Notes: a model not told the origin generated them from the sequence alone. A stretch of 64,000 nucleotides of DNA from Enterococcus ureilyticus (GCF_001730315.1 NZ_MIKC01000023.1:1-64000); one strand, 5' to 3'; counted from the first letter of the stretch, positions 17,144 to 26,222 are shown. Made by a program: numbers and translations.

Positions 17144-17161
17144 CTACTTATGATACGGTTC
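17144..17161 (-). repeat. rlmH 3'-end, SCC att-like site A
   Basis: The last codons of rlmH (GAA CCG TAT CAT AAG TAG on the minus strand) correspond to the chromosomal attachment site used by SCC elements in staphylococci. Copies occur at 11090-11107 and 11191-11204, enclosing accessory DNA. No ccr recombinase gene is in the window. Confidence 0.6.
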
Positions 17162-17623
17162 CCCCCGCATAATCCGAAACCCACGATAAATCTGTTCCAC
17201 CAAAACTAATCGCATCAACTGATGTGGATACGTCAACTTTCCAAATGACATCTGCTGCTGACTTCTTTTCATTACTGCCTCACTCAATCCAAGTGAACCG
17301 CCAATCACAAAAGCCAATTGGCTCTTTCCATTAATGCCAAGTTGATCGATCTCTTTGGAAAATTCCTCACTGCTAAACTGCTTGCCGTTGATTGCTAAAA
17401 CAAAGACATGATCTTGATCACTGATTTTTGCTAGAATTCGTTCGCCTTCTTTTCCCTTGACTAGCAGCATCTCTGCATCACTTAGATTCTCTGGTGCTTT
17501 TTCATCTGCCACCTCGATCATTTCGACCTTTGCATAACTTTGCAGACGTTTTAAATATTCATTGATCCCTTGAACTAAATATTTCTCTTTCAGCTTACCC
17601 ACAGTAATGATTTTTATTTTCAT
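17144..17623 (-). CDS. rlmH: 23S rRNA (pseudouridine1915-N3)-methyltransferase RlmH
   Basis: Methylates pseudouridine 1915 in helix 69 of 23S rRNA using S-adenosylmethionine; cytosolic SPOUT-fold dimer. From the ATG at 17623 the protein is 159 aa, the exact family length, with [15 protein letters not shown] at the start, the SAM-binding knot [13 protein letters not shown] and the conserved end [22 protein letters not shown] at 17632 has a somewhat better placed AGGA site but would add three residues. Its 3' end is the likely insertion site of the adjacent accessory DNA. Confidence 0.95.
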   Translation of the reverse strand: MKIKIITVGKLKEKYLVQGINEYLKRLQSYAKVEMIEVADEKAPENLSDAEMLLVKGKEGERILAKISDQDHVFVLAINGKQFSSEEFSKEIDQLGINGKSQLAFVIGGSLGLSEAVMKRSQQQMSFGKLTYPHQLMRLVLVEQIYRGFRIMRGEPYHK

Positions 17624-17712
17624 AGATTTCACGTCTCTTCCTACTTGATTCTTTTACTTGTTAACAATTTTATCATGAATGTTTTGAGTCTTCCACATAC
17701 TTTCCCACAAAG

Positions 17713-17894
17713 TTATACACATATGCACAGACTTATCCACAGCTTTATGCTGAATCAGCCTTTATTTCATCGTATTTTGAGATACAAACACATATTCCCA
17801 TTTGTTTATCCACATTATCCACATTTTGTGGATAACTTTTTCACAGGGGTTTTCCTCTGTTTTTCAAGAGTTCTTCACACTTTATTGTGTATAA
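17713..17894. promoter_or_regulatory. Cluster of six DnaA-box-like 9-mers
   Basis: TTATCCACA occurs at 17733-17741, 17806-17814, 17815-17823 and reversed at 17827-17835. TTATACACA occurs at 17713-17721 and reversed at 17886-17894. Three perfect boxes lie within 30 bases, and AT-rich DNA follows. This is oriC-like, yet dnaA and dnaN are not adjacent. It lies between rlmH and the promoter of htrA. Confidence 0.75.
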
Positions 17895-17975
17895 GTATTC
17901 CAGTAATAATCTTTTTTCATTATTTATATCTGTTTTTCTCCCTAACTTGTTCATAAAAAATTCAAAGCTCTTGGG

Positions 17976-18005
17976 TAGACTAAAGGTGTCTTGAAAGACT
18001 ATACT
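17976..18005 (+). promoter_or_regulatory. Candidate htrA promoter
   Basis: TAGACT and TATACT are separated by 18 bases, 41 bases before the htrA ATG. The -10 is good and the -35 moderate. Confidence 0.5.
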
Positions 18006-18046
18006 AAATATAACAAATAATGATAATTAAATAGGAGGTTGCTTGT

Positions 18047-19366
18047 ATGCAAAAAAAAGATGTTACACCTAGTTCAGATAAAAAACAAAATGGATTATTC
18101 AAAAAATTTGGCATTGGTTTGATTGGTGGGTTACTCGGAGGTGCGTTAGCCTTTGGTGGTGCTTATGCGATCATGGGGCAAAATTCTTCTTCGTCTAATT
18201 CCTCTACAACAACTAGTACAGTAAAAGATAATAAAGGCGACACCAAAGTAACCAATGTTAGTTTGGATGTTAATAGTGATGTGACTAAAGCCGTTGACAA
18301 AGTCAAAGACTCTGTTGTTTCGGTCATCAACTTACAAAGCCCTAGTCAAAGTAGTGACACTAGCGGTTTCGGTAGTATCTTTGGCGGAAATGACGGCAGC
18401 GACTCTAACAGCGCTGAATCCGATGGCAGTGATTTACAAGCGGCCAGTGAAGGAAGTGGCGTGATTTATAAAAAAGATGGTAAAACAGCTTATGTCGTTA
18501 CCAACAATCACGTAGTAGATCAGGCAAAAGGATTAGAGGTTGTTTTACATGACGGAACAAAAGTGGAAGGCGAATTAGTCGGTACTGATTCTTATACTGA
18601 CCTTGCCGTAATCAAAATTTCTTCTGATAAAGTGGATTCAATTGCTGAATTCGGCAATTCTGATAACTTGAAAATCGGTGAACCAGCTTTAGCGATTGGT
18701 TCTCCATTAGGTTCAGCATATGCGAACTCCGTAACGCAAGGGATCATTTCTTCATTAAACAGAAATATCCAAAATGAAAACAATGGGCAAGCGATCAATA
18801 TTAATGCCATCCAAACAGATGCAGCGATCAACCCAGGAAATTCCGGTGGTCCTTTAGTAAATATTGAAGGGCAAGTGATTGGGATCAACTCAGTTAAAAT
18901 CGTTCAATCTGAAAGCCAAGTCAGTGTTGAAGGTATGGGCTTTGCGATTCCAAGTAATGATGTAGTAAGCATCATCAATCAATTGGAAAAAGAAGGCAAA
19001 GTGACTCGTCCAGCATTGGGAATCACAATGGAAGAATTAACAAATGTTTCAACACAACAAAGAAAAGAAATCTTGAAGCTTCCTGATACTGTTCAAATGG
19101 GCGTACTTGTTCGTTCTGTTCAGACAGCAACACCTGCCGACAAAGCAGGACTTGAACGATACGACGTTATCACTAAAATCGATGACAAGGATATTGATTC
19201 TGTCACTGACTTACAAAGCGCACTTTACAAGAAAAAAGTCGGCGACAAGATGAAAGTTACCTTCTATCGTGATGGAAAAGAACAAAGCGTAGATGTTGAT
19301 TTAACTATCGATCAATCCGCACTTAAACAAAACTCATCCAACTCAGATAATTCTCAAAATCCATAA
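18047..19366 (+). CDS. htrA: HtrA/DegP-like membrane-anchored serine protease
   Basis: Surface quality-control protease that degrades misfolded exported proteins. The 439-aa protein has a short cytosolic start, one membrane helix at about 20-44, a Ser/Thr-rich linker, a trypsin-like domain and a C-terminal PDZ domain (about 320-420). The catalytic triad is H155 (NNHVVD), D185 (TDLAVI) and S266 (GNSGGP). AGGAGG precedes the ATG. A low-complexity Gly/Ser/Asp insert (100-135) is typical of lactic acid bacterial HtrA. It is transcribed away from rlmH, behind the DnaA-box cluster, and ends at a strong terminator. Confidence 0.95.
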   Translation: MQKKDVTPSSDKKQNGLFKKFGIGLIGGLLGGALAFGGAYAIMGQNSSSSNSSTTTSTVKDNKGDTKVTNVSLDVNSDVTKAVDKVKDSVVSVINLQSPSQSSDTSGFGSIFGGNDGSDSNSAESDGSDLQAASEGSGVIYKKDGKTAYVVTNNHVVDQAKGLEVVLHDGTKVEGELVGTDSYTDLAVIKISSDKVDSIAEFGNSDNLKIGEPALAIGSPLGSAYANSVTQGIISSLNRNIQNENNGQAININAIQTDAAINPGNSGGPLVNIEGQVIGINSVKIVQSESQVSVEGMGFAIPSNDVVSIINQLEKEGKVTRPALGITMEELTNVSTQQRKEILKLPDTVQMGVLVRSVQTATPADKAGLERYDVITKIDDKDIDSVTDLQSALYKKKVGDKMKVTFYRDGKEQSVDVDLTIDQSALKQNSSNSDNSQNP

Positions 19367-19378
19367 TTTCAGTTAAAT

Positions 19379-19432
19379 AAAACTAGGTTGTATTCTTTTC
19401 AATGACATGAAAAAGTACAGCCTAGTTTTTTG
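19379..19432 (+). terminator. htrA terminator
   Basis: AAAACTAGG pairs with CCTAGTTTT, extended by TGTA/TACA, with the tail TTTTTTG, just after the htrA stop. Confidence 0.85.
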
Positions 19433-19519
19433 CTTTATTCATAAAGCTTTATAGGAGGAATAAATCAAAGAATATTGTAGAATAAAGATACAGTAAAAAT
19501 ATTGAAAGAGGGATGCACT

Positions 19520-19804
19520 ATGGCTCACAAATTGCGCGAAAAATGGGATAAATTATTTGGTAAAAAATACGATTTAGATACAGTAAAAAATGCGAAGCAT
19601 GATGAAAATGGACATTTCATTACAGGTGATGGTTTGAATACTGAGGTTTTGGGTCACCGTTCTATAGAAGATTTAAATGCCATGATGGATGCAGATTGGA
19701 ATACCTTTTTAAATGATAGTACTTTGTTTACCTCTTTAGAAGAAGGAGAACAAGATAAAGTTCGTTCAAATGGGCCTAGTTTTGCTGAATATAACGGCGA
19801 CTAG
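19520..19804 (+). CDS. Conserved-looking small hypothetical protein
   Basis: A 94-aa soluble protein, MAHKLREKWDKLFGKKYDLD to SFAEYNGD, with a basic start and an acidic rest, and no known motif. The ATG at 19520 follows AGAGGG by a normal distance. It forms a single-gene unit with its own terminator between htrA and a Usp gene. Function unknown. Confidence 0.75.
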   Translation: MAHKLREKWDKLFGKKYDLDTVKNAKHDENGHFITGDGLNTEVLGHRSIEDLNAMMDADWNTFLNDSTLFTSLEEGEQDKVRSNGPSFAEYNGD

Positions 19805-19843
19805 CAAATGTAAGTAAAGTCTATATATCGAATCTACACGTTC

Positions 19844-19877
19844 TGATGTCGCTGAATAATCACCGACATCTTTTTTT
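19844..19877 (+). terminator. Terminator of the 94-aa gene
   Basis: GATGTCG and CGACATC pair around 12 bases and are followed by seven T. Confidence 0.85.
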
Positions 19878-19933
19878 ATGAAACTAATTACAGATAAAAC
19901 TCCTCATCAGTACAGCTAAGATAGCTCTAAAAA

Positions 19934-20012
19934 GAGTCTGGGACATAACTCTACGAGTTATATCTCAGACTCAAAGAATCCGTATAGACGGTGGGAGCAG
20001 AAGCAACCACTT
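19934..20012. repeat. Intergenic hairpin repeat element
   Basis: GAGTCTGGGACATAACTC and GAGTTATATCTCAGACTC form a long hairpin (19934-19972), followed by GGTGGGAGCAGAAGCAACCA. The latter part recurs near 454-474. A looser relative with stem AAAACGAGGTTGAGA and a loop mentioning CTGTCTCCACCACTT is at 25418-25500. Confidence 0.55.
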
Positions 20013-20053
20013 CAAGCTATTTTATTCACGTTTAAATTTAACATATATCGGGA

Positions 20054-20506
20054 TCATCTCAAAATAAGTAGATTACTAGTCGTATTCTTTATAACATGTT
20101 TTGCGACAGATTCTAGTTCTCTTTTAGACAATAATTCATCATAGCTACCTAGGACGATTAAATCCATACTATTTTTTTCGATATATTTATTGATAAAAGA
20201 TTTTGTACTGCCACTATAAATTGTAGTCACCAATTTGTCTACGCCTTCGGCTTTGACTTTCGAAATAACCTTATCCACATCTTTTTGATAATTTTCGTCA
20301 TTCTCTTTAATCATATCATATTCATAAGGCATATACATTCCACTATCATATGGTAGATAATTCAGTTGTTCAAGCGCTTCTATTTCAGGTTTGTTAATTA
20401 ATAAATGAAGTTCAGAATTTTCTCTTTGCGACATAGTAATGACTTCAGCTAATACTCCATTTGGTTCTCCAAATACATCAACTACTGTTACTATTTTTTT
20501 ATACAT
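20054..20506 (-). CDS. Universal stress protein family protein (degenerate nucleotide site)
   Basis: A 150-aa cytosolic UspA-fold protein (YKKIVTVVDVFGEPNG, VDKVISKVKAEGVDKL, SMDLIVLGSYDELLSKRELE, NTTSNLLILR). The ATG at 20506 is chosen because GAGGTG is 6 bases upstream; 13 further codons in frame lack a site. The usual G-2x-G-9x-G(S/T) ATP-binding motif is not kept after VLGSYD, unlike the Usp at 29849-30310, so it probably does not bind ATP. Role unknown beyond a general stress association. Confidence 0.85.
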   Translation of the reverse strand: MYKKIVTVVDVFGEPNGVLAEVITMSQRENSELHLLINKPEIEALEQLNYLPYDSGMYMPYEYDMIKENDENYQKDVDKVISKVKAEGVDKLVTTIYSGSTKSFINKYIEKNSMDLIVLGSYDELLSKRELESVAKHVIKNTTSNLLILR

Positions 20507-20638
20507 AAAATTCACCTCAAATTTTTTCTTAAGTATACCATTCATTTGAAATTTATACCTTTAATACAACTTTATATTGCTTTTATTATCTCTTATTTAA
20601 GGATTAATTTTTGCGATCCGTATTTTTTTCTAATCAAT

Positions 20639-23600
20639 TCACTTATGGTATTTTACCTTTTTTAAGCCTACATACCCCACAATTACTATCAATAGTATTC
20701 CTATTGCATAGAAAATCCAACTAATTTTTTCTCCTGTTGCTGGATAATCTTTATTAAGGCTATTTTTACTTGGCGTTTCAGGATCACTACCCTTTACTCC
20801 ATTTTTGGGTATATGCGTATTTGTAATAATAATGTTGCCGACATTTCCGGCGTTGATTGTTACGTCGTATCCCTTAATATTTCCTACTTCTTTTACACTG
20901 TAGACGATTGGTTGTCCCTTGTTTTTCTCTGCCAAATCAGTCCAAGTCGTTGTCCAGTTATTGCCTTCATTTAAGGTAACTTCTTCTCCTGACTTTTCAC
21001 CATCCGCGTATAATTGGACCTTGATACTGTCGGGACGTATGCCATCTTGATTGTTTCCATCATTCCACGATTTCGTTACTGTTACACTGGTTTTGCCTGG
21101 TGTATAATGATTCGTAATAGTTGTTCCTTCTATACTTGTCGAATACTCTGGTACATCATTTTCTGTTACAGTATAAACGATCTCTTGCCCATCTTTATAT
21201 TTAGGTAAGTTATCAAAATGGTATGTCCAGTTATCTTTTTCCGTTACTTCTTTTGAGTCAACTGGTGCTCCGTTGGCTAACAGGTTTACTGTTATCGTTG
21301 TTGGACGTTTACCGTCTTGATCGTTTTTATCATCCCATATTTTTGTTCCACTGATCTCTGTTACCTCTGGGATATGGGTATTTGTAATAATAATGTTGCC
21401 GCTATTTTCGGCATTGACTGTTTTATTGTATCCTTCGATACTTCCTACTTCTTTTACACTGTAGACGATCGGTTGTCCATTTTTTTTCTCTGCCAAATCA
21501 GTCCAAGTCGTTGTCCAGTTATTACCTTCATTTAAGGTAACTTCTTCTCCTGACTTTTCACCATCCGCGTATAATTGGACCTTGATACTGTCGGGACGTA
21601 TGCCATCTTGATTGTTTCCATCATTCCACGATTTCGTTACTGTTACACTGGTTTTGCCTGGTGTATAATGATTCGTAATAGTTGTTCCTTCTATACTTGT
21701 CGAATACTCTGGTACATCATTTTCTGTTACAGTATAAACGATCTCTTGCCCATCTTTATATTTAGGTAAGTTATCAAAATGGTATGTCCAGTTATCTTTT
21801 TCCGTTACTTCTTTTGAGTCAACTGGTGCTCCGTTGGCTAACAGGTTTACTGTTATCGTTGTTGGACGTTTACCGTCTTGATCGTTTTTATCATCCCATA
21901 TTTTTGTTCCACTGATCTCTGTTGCCTCTGGGATATGGGTATTTGTAATAATAATGTTGCCGCTATTTTCGGCATTGACTGTTTTATTGTATCCTTCGAT
22001 ACTTCCTACTTCTTTTACAGTATAGACAATCGGTTGTCCATTTTTTTTCTCTGCCAAATCAGTCCAAGTCGTTGTCCAGTTGTTGGCTTCATTTAAGGCA
22101 ACTTCTTCTCCTGATTTTTCACCATCCGCATATAATTGGACCTTGATGCTGTTGGGACGTATGCCGTCTTGATTGTTTCCATCATTCCACGATTTTGTTA
22201 CTGTTACACTGGTTTTGCCTGGTGTATAATGATTCGTAATAGTTGTTCCTTCTATACTTGTTGAATACTCTGGCACATCATTTTCTGTTACAGTATAAAC
22301 GATCTCTTGCCCATCTTTATATTTAGGTAAGTTATCAAAATGGTACGTCCAGTTATCTTTTTCCGTTACTTCTTTTGAGTCAACTGGTGCTCCGTTGGCT
22401 AACAGGTTTACTGTTATCGTTGTTGGACGTTTACCGTCTTGGTCATTCTTGTCATCCCATGTTTTTGTTCCACTGATTTCTGTTACCTCTGGGATATGGG
22501 TATTTGTAATATTCATCCCATCACTAATTGCTGTATAATTAGGAACGGAATTTTCTGTCACTGTATAGTCAATCTCTTTTCCCTCTTTATATTTAGGTAA
22601 ATCAGAAAATTCATATGCCCATCCTTCATTTTCTGTAACATTCTTTGTTTGAATTATTTCTCCATCTGCTAATAAATTGACCACAATAGATGAGGGGCGT
22701 ATCCCATCTTGATTATTTCCATCTTCCCATGATTTGACTCCTTTTAGGTCAACTGTTTCAGGTTTATACGTATTGGTTAAAAGGATAGCTTTTCCTTCAT
22801 CAGTCGAATTTATACTCAAATCATATTTTGAATCAAGTTCTTCTCTAGCCGTATAATATAGAGGATTTCCATTATTATCTTTTATTGGTAAGTTCCCCCA
22901 GATATACTCCCAGCCATTTTCTTCATTTAGCTCTTGTACCTCACCAAATTTAGTTTCATTGCCTTGTGTCAGGCTTTCGTTACTTGTATGCGTGTATGGT
23001 TTATCGCTCTGATATAATTGTACAGGTAAATTCAATGGACGTATGCCATCTTGATTATTTGAATCATCCCAATTTTTCAATACTGAAAAAGATGTTTCGG
23101 ATAAATCTAAATCAATACTGGTTCTGGTAGTTAATGTCCTTTCAATTGGTTGGTATCCACCGAGTGGTTGAACTCCACTTGAAATAAATACCAAATAGTA
23201 GGGATGTCTAGTCGTGAGCAGTGTATCTATATTAAAATAAATGACCGTATCATCGGCTTTATCTTTATCAATTAGGTCTTTCGGTATATCTATAGAGATT
23301 GTTCGCTTATCGTAGTCTTTATTAATTGTAGTATCTTTCGTAATATCGGTTATTTTAGAATTCTTATAGAGTTGTACCCCTATATTTATCTCTTCATCTT
23401 TTACTTGAAGTAATTTTTCTGTTTCTTGATCGATATTGTCTTCAAATTGCAATAAGTAATTATAATTTGTCCCATCGTCACCGTTTGGAATAATCTCTTT
23501 TGCGTTGATTTCAACGTTATTTATTTTGTTGATTACTTCTTGATACGAGGTATCATCGTTGGTCTTTGTTTGCGCTTCTGTGTATAGATCTTTTATTAAA

Positions 23601-24061
23601 GGATTTGATTCAATTAACTTATTATCAAATTTTCCTCCAGTTAATTTCCAAATAACAACTTGTATTGCAGCATATCTAGTTAACTCGTTTGCATCACGAT
23701 ATCCTTCAACATTTGGTACAGAATTCTGTGTATCTTGATTTTCGTAGAAAGTTTGCATCAACCATAGTACTGAGCCAGATATTTTTTTGTTCATATCTAC
23801 TTTATAATCTTGACCTGATGGATAGTATTTACTTTCGTCCAAACAAAAATATAAATTTTTATCATTATCGACAATCGTATATAATCTAGAATTCAATAAA
23901 TTCAAATTAACTAGCTTAACATCAGGATTACCTTTTAAATTCGTATCTAAACGAACATTTTTAATTGGTTCTGGCGGCAAAATAGTCGCCTCCGCCTTGG
24001 CAACTTTAGGCAAACAAATAAAACTAAAGAAAATCAACAATAAATATATGCATTTCTTCAT
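20639..24061 (-). CDS. Thioester/Cna_B-repeat cell-wall surface adhesin
   Basis: A 1140-aa secreted, wall-anchored protein. Signal peptide 1-23 (cut after AKA). Residues ~30-320 look like a thioester adhesion domain with C73 (LYFCLD) and Q134 (AIQVVIW) placed to form the Cys-Gln crosslink. Then come eight Cna_B domains, each with a W[DNE]D-x-NDQDG-x-RP core. The last six form three A-B pairs of 187 aa that are nearly identical. The C-terminus has YPATG (1106-1110), a hydrophobic helix and KKVKYHK, a sortase signal with Tyr in place of the usual Leu. Such TIE-type proteins bind host or matrix ligands; the ligand is unknown. A single-gene unit. Confidence 0.9.
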   Translation of the reverse strand: MKKCIYLLLIFFSFICLPKVAKAEATILPPEPIKNVRLDTNLKGNPDVKLVNLNLLNSRLYTIVDNDKNLYFCLDESKYYPSGQDYKVDMNKKISGSVLWLMQTFYENQDTQNSVPNVEGYRDANELTRYAAIQVVIWKLTGGKFDNKLIESNPLIKDLYTEAQTKTNDDTSYQEVINKINNVEINAKEIIPNGDDGTNYNYLLQFEDNIDQETEKLLQVKDEEINIGVQLYKNSKITDITKDTTINKDYDKRTISIDIPKDLIDKDKADDTVIYFNIDTLLTTRHPYYLVFISSGVQPLGGYQPIERTLTTRTSIDLDLSETSFSVLKNWDDSNNQDGIRPLNLPVQLYQSDKPYTHTSNESLTQGNETKFGEVQELNEENGWEYIWGNLPIKDNNGNPLYYTAREELDSKYDLSINSTDEGKAILLTNTYKPETVDLKGVKSWEDGNNQDGIRPSSIVVNLLADGEIIQTKNVTENEGWAYEFSDLPKYKEGKEIDYTVTENSVPNYTAISDGMNITNTHIPEVTEISGTKTWDDKNDQDGKRPTTITVNLLANGAPVDSKEVTEKDNWTYHFDNLPKYKDGQEIVYTVTENDVPEYSTSIEGTTITNHYTPGKTSVTVTKSWNDGNNQDGIRPNSIKVQLYADGEKSGEEVALNEANNWTTTWTDLAEKKNGQPIVYTVKEVGSIEGYNKTVNAENSGNIIITNTHIPEATEISGTKIWDDKNDQDGKRPTTITVNLLANGAPVDSKEVTEKDNWTYHFDNLPKYKDGQEIVYTVTENDVPEYSTSIEGTTITNHYTPGKTSVTVTKSWNDGNNQDGIRPDSIKVQLYADGEKSGEEVTLNEGNNWTTTWTDLAEKKNGQPIVYSVKEVGSIEGYNKTVNAENSGNIIITNTHIPEVTEISGTKIWDDKNDQDGKRPTTITVNLLANGAPVDSKEVTEKDNWTYHFDNLPKYKDGQEIVYTVTENDVPEYSTSIEGTTITNHYTPGKTSVTVTKSWNDGNNQDGIRPDSIKVQLYADGEKSGEEVTLNEGNNWTTTWTDLAEKNKGQPIVYSVKEVGNIKGYDVTINAGNVGNIIITNTHIPKNGVKGSDPETPSKNSLNKDYPATGEKISWIFYAIGILLIVIVGYVGLKKVKYHK
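20810..22492 (-). repeat. Three tandem 561-bp repeats in the adhesin gene
   Basis: Units at about 20810-21370, 21371-21931 and 21932-22492 repeat with a period of exactly 561 bases and only scattered substitutions. Each encodes two Cna_B domains. Near identity at third codon positions shows recent expansion or ongoing homogenisation, so copy number probably varies among strains. Confidence 0.9.
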
Positions 24062-24649
24062 CTTTTCATCTTCTTTCTTTTTATAATTACATATAAATGG
24101 AATAGCATCTGATTTTCAATAACATTTCCAAAGTAATTTTTAAATTAAACATTTTTATAATTCACTAGACTATTCATGTTCTTTTATTAAAATCTACTCG
24201 CTATTAAAACGTTATTGAAAATCTTACTTCGCATCAAACATTTCAGATTATACATTATCTTTAAAAATTATAAAAACCGGACACTCGTTATTTAATTATC
24301 ACATCATGAAATGAAGTTTTCTCTTTCCTAGATTTTTAGAGTATCATCTGATTAACTAACTATTCAATATTAATATTTAATTTTATAATATTTTTAATTT
24401 AATTTCAAAATAACTGTTTTTATCATAAAAACGACTGATACCAAAGGAGTTTCATCACCAATCAACATTTGTTTTTTTAAATATATTTTAAAAAATTAAA
24501 ATTAACACTCATCTTACTTCTATAAAAATAAAATATTAATTTTTTATAAAGAGTCTCTGCTATTAACTATTTCATCTGTCTATTTATTTTACATCCACAA
24601 ATATCGAGAGTATTATTACATATACAAATTATGTAGAAAGGTGTTTACT
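24062..24649. other. Gene-free, very AT-rich spacer
   Basis: About 590 bases between the start of the minus-strand adhesin and the plus-strand phosphatase. No coding sequence or RNA was recognised. It must hold both divergent promoters, but no single convincing pair stands out in such AT-rich DNA. Confidence 0.5.
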
Positions 24650-25390
24650 ATGATAACAAATTTAAGAGATATAGGTGGCATTACCGTACCTACAGGAACT
24701 TTAAAAGAAGGATATTTCTATCGAAGTGGTCAGTTAGTTGGATTAGAGAAAAAAGATATTCTATTTTTAGAGGACGATTGTAGAATCAAAAAGGTCTATG
24801 ATTTTAGAAACAAAACAGAAATTTCAGAGCAGCCAGATATGGATATGAACAACATTGCAATAGAGAATATTGATATATTAGCATCTGAGGATTCATCTAG
24901 CATCGCTTCTTTACAAGGAATGTTAAATATTGACCAAAGTGACGTCGAAAAAGCGATGTTTGAAACCTATGAGGAACTTGTAGTCAGTGCTTCTGCACTG
25001 TCTGGTTATAGTAAGTTTCTTACGGAAATTTTAGAAGACAATCAACCTATTTTATTTCATTGTTTTGCCGGGAAGGATCGTACTGGATTTGCAGCTGCTC
25101 TTATTTTAAAAATAGCTGGTGCCTCTGATCAAAGTATCATGGACGATTATCTAAAAACAAATGAATCTAGAAAATCAGCAAATAAACAAATCATTGACTC
25201 ACTGAAAAGCAAACTTACTGAACAACAACTAAACGCTTTGGAACTTGCTTTAAATGTTGATAAAACGTATTTATGTCACGCAAAAAAAGTTTTAGAAGAG
25301 CATTTTGGTTCTTTTGACAATTATTTACTTAAGGGATTAAAACTAGATACTGATTATGTAGATCAATTCAGAAAAAAATTTATTGTTTAG
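24650..25390 (+). CDS. Tyrosine-protein phosphatase (Y_phosphatase3 / LptpA-like)
   Basis: A 246-aa dual-specificity-like phosphatase. The P-loop HCFAGKDRTG holds the nucleophile C138 and R144, and the family hallmarks NLRDIGG near the start and YRSGQL at 24-29 are present. The ATG at 24650 has GAAAGGTG 6 bases upstream. No signal peptide, so probably cytosolic. Relatives dephosphorylate phosphotyrosine and phosphoinositides in Listeria and others; the target here is unknown. Confidence 0.9.
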   Translation: MITNLRDIGGITVPTGTLKEGYFYRSGQLVGLEKKDILFLEDDCRIKKVYDFRNKTEISEQPDMDMNNIAIENIDILASEDSSSIASLQGMLNIDQSDVEKAMFETYEELVVSASALSGYSKFLTEILEDNQPILFHCFAGKDRTGFAAALILKIAGASDQSIMDDYLKTNESRKSANKQIIDSLKSKLTEQQLNALELALNVDKTYLCHAKKVLEEHFGSFDNYLLKGLKLDTDYVDQFRKKFIV

Positions 25391-25417
25391 CTAGTTGTTG
25401 AACATAATCTATCTCAT

Positions 25418-25508
25418 AAAACGAGGTTGAGATAGTTGTTTCTGTCTCCACCACTTATTCGAGTTGCTTAAGTCATAGGAAAATGTCTCATCCTCGTTTT
25501 AATTAATG
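25418..25508 (+). terminator. Large hairpin, probable phosphatase terminator and repeat element
   Basis: AAAACGAGGTTGAGA pairs with TCTCATCCTCGTTTT across a ~53-base loop, followed by TTTTAATT. It follows the phosphatase stop by 27 bases. Stem and loop resemble the intergenic element at 19934. Confidence 0.6.
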
Positions 25509-25552
25509 TACTCCCCATAAAAAAGATCTGCTAGCGAACGGATGGTTATAAA

Positions 25553-25942
25553 GTGAAGGAAGAATTAAAAGACATCATTTCATATATTCCAATTATTTTT
25601 GTTCTTGCATATATCTTATTGTTAGCAGATAAAACAGCTAAAATAGGTGTCTTTGGTACGATGATTACATTGTTGATAAACACTGATAATTATGAACTAA
25701 AGTATAAAAAAAAAATAAGTGAATCTACTAAATTGAAAATTTTAAAGTTTAAAAATATTGCACTAACCTTTTATTGCAGTTGCTACATAACTGGGATTAT
25801 AAATATTTTCATTACAAACGCTACTCTCCATACAGTAGTAAATTTAGTATTTCCTAGTATATTTTTTTTGATTATCTGGTTATATGTTCAGAAAATAATC
25901 CCTACAACGATTGACTATATGGAAAAAAACAGAAAAAAATAA
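25553..25942 (+). CDS. Small membrane protein, unknown
   Basis: A 129-aa protein with hydrophobic segments at about 9-24, 73-92 and 95-115, and a basic middle and end. The start is a GTG with only a weak upstream purine site (GGATGG), so the exact start is uncertain. No family was recognised. It lies alone between the phosphatase hairpin and the convergent flavoprotein unit; 25943-26168 shows no gene. Confidence 0.5.
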   Translation: MKEELKDIISYIPIIFVLAYILLLADKTAKIGVFGTMITLLINTDNYELKYKKKISESTKLKILKFKNIALTFYCSCYITGIINIFITNATLHTVVNLVFPSIFFLIIWLYVQKIIPTTIDYMEKNRKK

Positions 25943-26168
25943 CAATGTTATGATTTTTAATTTTTTCGTCGTAATCGTAACAAAGCAATTCCTGTTAATA
26001 AGTTTTTCTATGAATACCAACTATTGTCAAGGCTGATATAGATAGTCGTAAATCTTGATAATAAAAAAAGGTACCTGCATAGTGCATTCTTACTACAGCA
26101 CAATCAACCTGATCTCCTTAGATACACGTACACGCTAGCATTCATCTTGTTATTCTCCTCACTGAAAA

Positions 26169-26222
26169 GTGAAGGAAATCCAAAGATTATCGTACTTACT
26201 TCAATCTTTGAATTTCCTTCAC
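26169..26222 (-). terminator. Terminator of the flavoprotein unit
   Basis: GTGAAGGAAAT-CAAAGATT pairs with AATCTTTG-ATTTCCTTCAC over nearly 20 bases, followed on the minus strand by TTTTCAG, 25 bases past the stop. Confidence 0.75.

Noticed and set aside
17713-17894. Calling the DnaA-box cluster the chromosomal oriC
   Set aside because: dnaA, dnaN and parB are not adjacent and skew cannot be measured in this window, so only an origin-like cluster is claimed.
17645-17956. Open frame of 103 codons on the plus strand between rlmH and htrA
   Set aside because: It runs through the DnaA-box cluster, has no ribosome site and an unnatural His/Phe-rich composition.
21014-22096. Several plus-strand frames inside the adhesin, repeating every 561 bases
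   Set aside because: They are shadows of the Cna_B repeats and carry no ribosome sites.
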